From Sphagnum magellanicum (taxonomy: Eukaryota; Streptophyta; Sphagnopsida; Sphagnales; Sphagnaceae): 64,000 nt of DNA. Position 1 is the first letter of the stretch; each line of letters begins with the position of its first letter. The notes under the pieces were generated by a model that saw nothing but the letters and a program-made list of their open reading frames with translations, made no database searches and was not told the DNA's origin. Positions 59,201-64,000 of the stretch are shown piece by piece. The stretch spans positions 19,412,038 to 19,476,037 of the forward strand of contig CM038923.1 in NCBI GenBank assembly GCA_021904315.1. The letters are read 5' to 3'. Made by a program: the position numbers and the translations under genes.

Positions 59201-59960
59201 TGTTGCATATTAGCCTTCTTCAATAGTGAGGATTATTTTGTTATGATTATAGGGGGTATACATGATTAATTAATGTGCATTCAACTATAGTCAATCACTA
59301 GCTTGAATAGAACATTGGACATGATTCCAATCATATTTTAATCAATTCAACTTCTATGCCTTACATTTCTACAAGTTGGGCAAAATGAACATGAATTTTA
59401 TCTAGAAATTTTCCATTGTGGTGTAGTCATGATCCCCCACCAATTCAATTCTAAATTGACAAGAAATTCAACTTGTTGAAGAGTCAAAATGGAATTGTTT
59501 GGTTTTTTAAACATGTAACTCAAACTAATTTTAAAACTCCAAAATTTTATCCTCCATCAAGCCTCTTTGTCTAAGTCCTTTTCCATTCCCATGAATTTTT
59601 TTCTTCCCTCACAAAACACTTAAACTCCACCAACAAAGGGAAAAAGTTGGGTTGTTGAGTTTTTGGGGTGGTAGTTGCTCACTTTGAACCATAAACCACA
59701 TGGGCTAGAGTGAACCAACACCCATTACCACACCATCCATTAAATGCCCATTTATGATTCAATTGTGATGAATTTCAACAATTGAATCAACATTTGGTTT
59801 CATCTTGGTCACCCATTATCCCATTGCAATTCATCCATGCATTCCAAAATTGTTCATACATGCATTGAATATCATTTGTGAATTTTCAATGGATGAATAT
59901 TACATGAATTTTCCATTCACAAGTTTTTGTGGATGAAATTTCAAGGATGAATGATAAATT
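56200..59960. other. AT-rich interval without a recognisable gene
   Basis: Only short frames. A 24-bp tandem duplication ('gtcaaca(a)tgtatgttga') lies at about 57230-57280. Nothing resembles a domain. Confidence 0.5.
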
Positions 59961-59961
59961 T

Positions 59962-60385
59962 CCATGGATGATGAAATTCACTTGATGAAATAAAATTTAG
60001 ATCCATGAAATGTTATTAAAAGTTTTATGTCGTTGATGAAATATAATTCATTCACAATTTGATTTCATCCTTTATGATTCATCCAATTTCCATGGATGAT
60101 GAAATTCACTTGATGAAATAAAGTTCAGATCTATGAAATGTCATTCAAAGTCTTATGTCATTGATGAAATATAATTCATTCATAATTTGATTTCATCCAT
60201 TAAGATTCATCCAAATTCCATGGATGATGAAGTTCACTTGATGAAATAGGTGTTATGAATCTATCCTATCTTAAGTTTAGACCCATGAAATGTCATTAAA
60301 AGTTTTATGTCATTCATGAAAAATAACCCATTCACAATGTGATTTCATCCATGAATATTCCTCCAAATTCCATGAATGAAAATTT
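59962..60385. repeat. Tandem repeat of 128 bp, a little over three copies
   Basis: Units begin 'ccatggatgatga' at 59962, 60090 and 60218, with a partial fourth at about 60371. Each carries 'ttcacttgatgaaata', 'atgaaatgt(t/c)att(a/c)aaag' and 'gatttcatcc'. The third copy has an insertion of about 25 bp. Single related words ('tccatggatg', 'ttcatggatg') are scattered over 59.8-61.0 kb. Confidence 0.9.
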
Positions 60386-60399
60386 GTGAATTATGATTT

Positions 60400-62090
60400 G
60401 TGAATTTGTACTAGATTAATGATAAGACTTTAATGGATCAAATTCAAGATGAAATAAATTTGAATATGAGATATTGTCCAAAAATTTATTTCATTTTTGA
60501 AAGTTCATGTGCGTTGTCATGTTAACATCACTACTTAGTTGGTCTTTTTAAACATGAGGCAAAGGTTACCTTTATTTGTAAATTTTTTTTCACACAACCT
60601 TGTTCTGTTTTATTTTCAAAATGCAAGTAAATAAGTATTTAAAACAATGACTAAGATGTTCATATAAAAAATGATTATGGTGATATGAAGGCCATTGCCT
60701 AATGGTGACCCTACATGATTGTCATTGTTTGATGTGGATAGAAATCATCATCATTGTTCAATGGTAATCAAAAGTAACATCCACCATTACGATAACAACT
60801 AAAAGTGATTTTCACCATTCAATGGCACCAAAAATAGTAGCCATGATTGAATGGTGATAAAAATTGTTGAAATTTTATCTCCAAAATCATGATGACCAAT
60901 TTTGGTAAGTTGTCATAAGAATTGACATTTAAAAAATTCATGGATGATTTGTGATAAATTTAATGAATGATGTTTCATGGATGGTACAAAATTTTGGATG
61001 AAATTTACATCATCATACATATAATCCTACCCTTGGGGAGGCCGCTATTTCTATTTTATGGAACACTTAAGATTTTTAAAAATATTTATTAGTATGCTAT
61101 GAAATAATGATATATCTTAAGTACATTTTCATGATTAATTATAGGCACCCTATTTAAATTTAATTATATTTTTTTCAATATTATTATTGCACCTTATATG
61201 TTTTGCACACATGTTTGAAATAAAATGGAAGTAACTTCCCCATGATCCTACCATTATGGGTGTAGTGATTTAAACTTGACACAATTCTTTTATTAAAACT
61301 ACCATTGCAATGCCAAGTAGGTGGAACATAATGGAAAATAGGTAGAGTATATATGTAATCAAAACCAATTATATATTTTGTTAAAAAAATTTGGTGTTAT
61401 TATTGATCACAAAAGGCCCCAAAAGAATAACAAAATAGAAGTTCTTTTTTGGCCTTAAATCTAAAGTCTTGTGGTCAAAGTTATTTAGACAAGAGGTAAT
61501 GCTTTGATTAAAAAAGAAAAAAATTGCAATGGTTATAGTTGGAACACTTATCAAAAAGTCGAATGACTATTTTTTTTTATTTGTCCTTTTTAAAAAAGGT
61601 TATATTTGAAATTTTCTATTGGCAATGACATTGCCATCCATTAGCAGGCAAATTGCAAATTAAATTTGTGTTATAGTTTTTCTTTGGAGTTTTTTTTTAA
61701 TGTTGTTGGCTACTTTCAAAGGCTCCATAATTCTCTAGTTTCAAACCTATATCTACTTGGGTTTCATGTTAAACTTTGCACTACCAATGATGATGATTTA
61801 TTTTCTATTCGACACAATTCAATTCAATCAATTCTATTTCGAACTAAAACTAAATTCAATTGGACCAATCATTTTAGTTAGAATTAAACTTGTTATAACA
61901 ACTATAGAATGAATAGAACATCTTTATGTGCACTTTTAAAACTTATTTTAATCATAAAATTATGATGAAGGTCACAATGTGGTGGGGTGATGATTCTTAT
62001 ATGACCAAGTTAGGCACTAGTGAATGTAACTCACCACCACCCACAAGCAATAGTCTAGGATCATATTATTCAAAAATAGTTTGGAGATAT
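60400..62090. other. AT-rich interval without a recognisable gene
   Basis: Short frames only; scattered 'catcattcaatggt' words at 60.7-60.9 kb hint at an old degenerate repeat. Confidence 0.45.
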
Positions 62091-62840
62091 TGTAACCAAA
62101 AAGAGAGGGTCCGAAAGCACAACACACTAACCGCCTTCAACGAACCCAGGCGTCCATGTTCTCCTAAAATACTCACACACAATTCAGACCTCTGATAAAA
62201 CACAACACACTAACCAATTACTGACTCTTTCAGACGAGCATCACGAGATCAAAGACATACAAGTGTTTTGCTTCCACACAACAGCAAAACAGGTTTTCAC
62301 AGGATTCATCCCCTGCCTCGCCCATTCACACAGATGCCAGCAAGGGAAACTCTCTTGTTGCATTACAGATTCTGTACATTCCCCGAAAGCACAAGCTTGC
62401 TTTCCATAAAAAATGTTCACAAAATCACCAGAGTCCTAGTGCTCTCTAGTCTCTCTCTCTCCAATTTCTCTGTAGCAGCTTGACCGATTGCTAGGCGCAG
62501 CGAAAAGTTCTAACATTCAGCCAAGCTATCCTCACAAACTAAGTTTTTTCTCCATGCTTCCACAAGGATTACCTCCTCTCTCTCTCAGTGCTCTCTAGTC
62601 TATCCGGCCAAATCTGCTTCTCTTGCCCGCCACCGAGTTTCTTCTTCTCCAAAAATCCGTCACACCCAACCATCCTCCCGTTCTGTTCTCCACTTAGCTT
62701 CTCCATCAAGCCTCCTCCTCCTTTTCCATTTTCGGTGCATCAATGCAATTCCACTCCTCTTCATCATTCGCGCCGCCTTCATTCCTGTACACCTTCTCAC
62801 ACAACCCTCCCTTCTTAGACAGCTGAGTCCCTCAGCTTCA
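62090..62840. other. GC-richer, pyrimidine-rich segment next to the Ty3/gypsy remnant
   Basis: The base composition changes sharply at about 62.09 kb and stays C- and T-rich up to the integrase region. Its position on the 3' side of the minus-strand element would fit a long terminal repeat or untranslated end of that element, but only one copy is in the window, so this cannot be tested here. Confidence 0.3.
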
Positions 62841-62841
62841 T

Positions 62842-64000
62842 CTAGTCTGGTGGAGCATAAAAGATTTGGAGGTCTCGACGATATCTCTCCCATTGGTGAC
62901 CATCGGCATCTTGGATGATGCATAATCGATAACCTTCCTCAAAATCGAGGTTACCCTTTCCATCTGTATGTCCGATGAATTGGTAGGGGCCTTCCCAACT
63001 TGCAATCAGAGCTTTTATTTTCCCTAGCTTCTTCATCTTCACCATCGTCTGGCTTGCAATCAATCCCTCAAACAAATGCTTACCTTTTCTAGCAGCATAG
63101 ACTTTTTTTTGTTGCTTTTGAGCTTGCTCCACATTGAGCAAAACGTTGTTGTGGATACTTGCAATGAGCTCCACTTTCTGCAGAAACTGAGCTGAAGCAG
63201 TTTCCATATCCACACCATCGTCAGTCTCAACAGTTAGGGCCTGCAAGTAGTTGTCTGCCCTCAATCGTGGTGTTCGACCAGTAAGGATCATGAACGGAGA
63301 GAATTTCGTACTCATTTGTATCCCACAGCGGTACCCAAACAGAACCTTGGCCAACTGCTGATCCCAACAATCCATGTTGGCAGGAGTAGCAGCAAGCACA
63401 ATTATACCATGCTTGATGGTCTTAATCATGCGCTCAACCATCCCATTGCACTAAGGCCATTGGGGTGCAATGCGTTGGTGTTGAATAGCATAGTCCCTAC
63501 ACATCACGTCGAACTTTGCAGCCCACTCCCCCCCATTGTTAGTTAGCACGAATTTGGGAACTCCATACCTACAAATTATCTCATCCTCCAAAAACTTGGC
63601 TGCCGTCTTCGCTCCATGGTCAGTAATCACCTTTGTTTCGCACCACTTCGAATAGTGGTCGATGGCCACCAGAATATACTTGTTGCCTGACTTAGTCTCA
63701 GGCAATGGCCCTGTAGTGTCCAGTGCAACTCAATGGAATAAATCACAAATAGGAATGCTTTTTAATTGTTCATCTCCAAATTGGATGCTGCTTGAGCTCT
63801 TCACCAATTGGCACTATTGGCACCCTTTGACCACCGCCTTAACATCTTCAGTTCAATTATGCTAGAAGTACCTTCGTTGAACCTCTGCCAACGTCCGTTG
63901 CTCCCCGAAGTGCCCTAGATCTTCATGCATCCGTCTCACTAGAAACACCCTCTCCTCAGGTTTGGGCACAAGTAACGCTTTGAAGAAAAACTTCTGCTCT
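62842..64000 (-). mobile_element. Ty3/gypsy LTR retrotransposon fossil, integrase region, cut by the window end
   Basis: Old copy of a Ty3/gypsy element on the minus strand. The parts visible are the integrase zinc-binding region (near 63.8-63.9 kb), catalytic core (about 63.45-63.7 kb) and integrase C-terminal region (about 62.85-63.4 kb). It is broken by at least two interruptions. The upstream pol and gag parts lie beyond the window. Age cannot be estimated without both long terminal repeats. Confidence 0.8.

Overview
This looks like nuclear DNA of a land plant outside the flowering plants, most likely a fern or another seedless lineage. The signs are AT-rich, gene-poor sequence, GT-AG introns, DYW-type pentatricopeptide (PPR) genes, a THO-complex WD40 gene, a plant TypA-type GTPase, and an alpha/beta-hydrolase joined to an NB-ARC domain (a combination reported from liverworts). 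The species is inferred from gene content only. No tRNA, rRNA, CRISPR array or operon structure was seen.

Layout. Positions 1-8.4 kb are AT-rich and almost gene-free, with part of a segment duplicated again at 15.0-16.5 kb. Positions 8.4-12.7 kb (minus) hold a five-exon gene: a SERAC1-like alpha/beta-hydrolase module without its nucleophile serine, fused to about 800 residues I do not recognise. Positions 16.6-20.4 kb (plus) hold a broken gene with organellar single-stranded-DNA-binding (OSB-type) motifs, PPR repeats and a DYW domain. A truncated TypA gene (minus, 20.7-21.5 kb) and a THOC6-like gene (plus, 22.7-26.0 kb) follow. A long open exon of unknown identity lies at 28.9-29.8 kb (minus). 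At 31.6-35.9 kb (minus) is a seven-exon gene that keeps one frame throughout and joins an apparently active hydrolase module to an apparently active protein kinase. At 38.9-40.2 kb (minus) the tail of a third hydrolase module runs into a decayed NB-ARC domain. From 40.2 to 47.5 kb is a scrambled patch: an inverted copy of the PPR segment, a third small PPR remnant, and two copies of an unknown membrane-protein-like gene in opposite orientation. From 47.9 to 62 kb there are tandem repeats, pogo-type and hAT transposon remnants, and empty AT-rich sequence. The window ends in a broken Ty3/gypsy element (62.8-64 kb).

The main result is a set of three same-strand loci within 32 kb that share one hydrolase exon module, with the same intron phases, but have different C-terminal partners: an unknown domain, a kinase and an NB-ARC domain. 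This resembles domain swapping around a common head in plant immune receptors. The hydrolase-NBS class is known; I know of no description of the hydrolase-kinase gene or of the pseudo-hydrolase with the unknown tail. An immune role is inferred, not shown.
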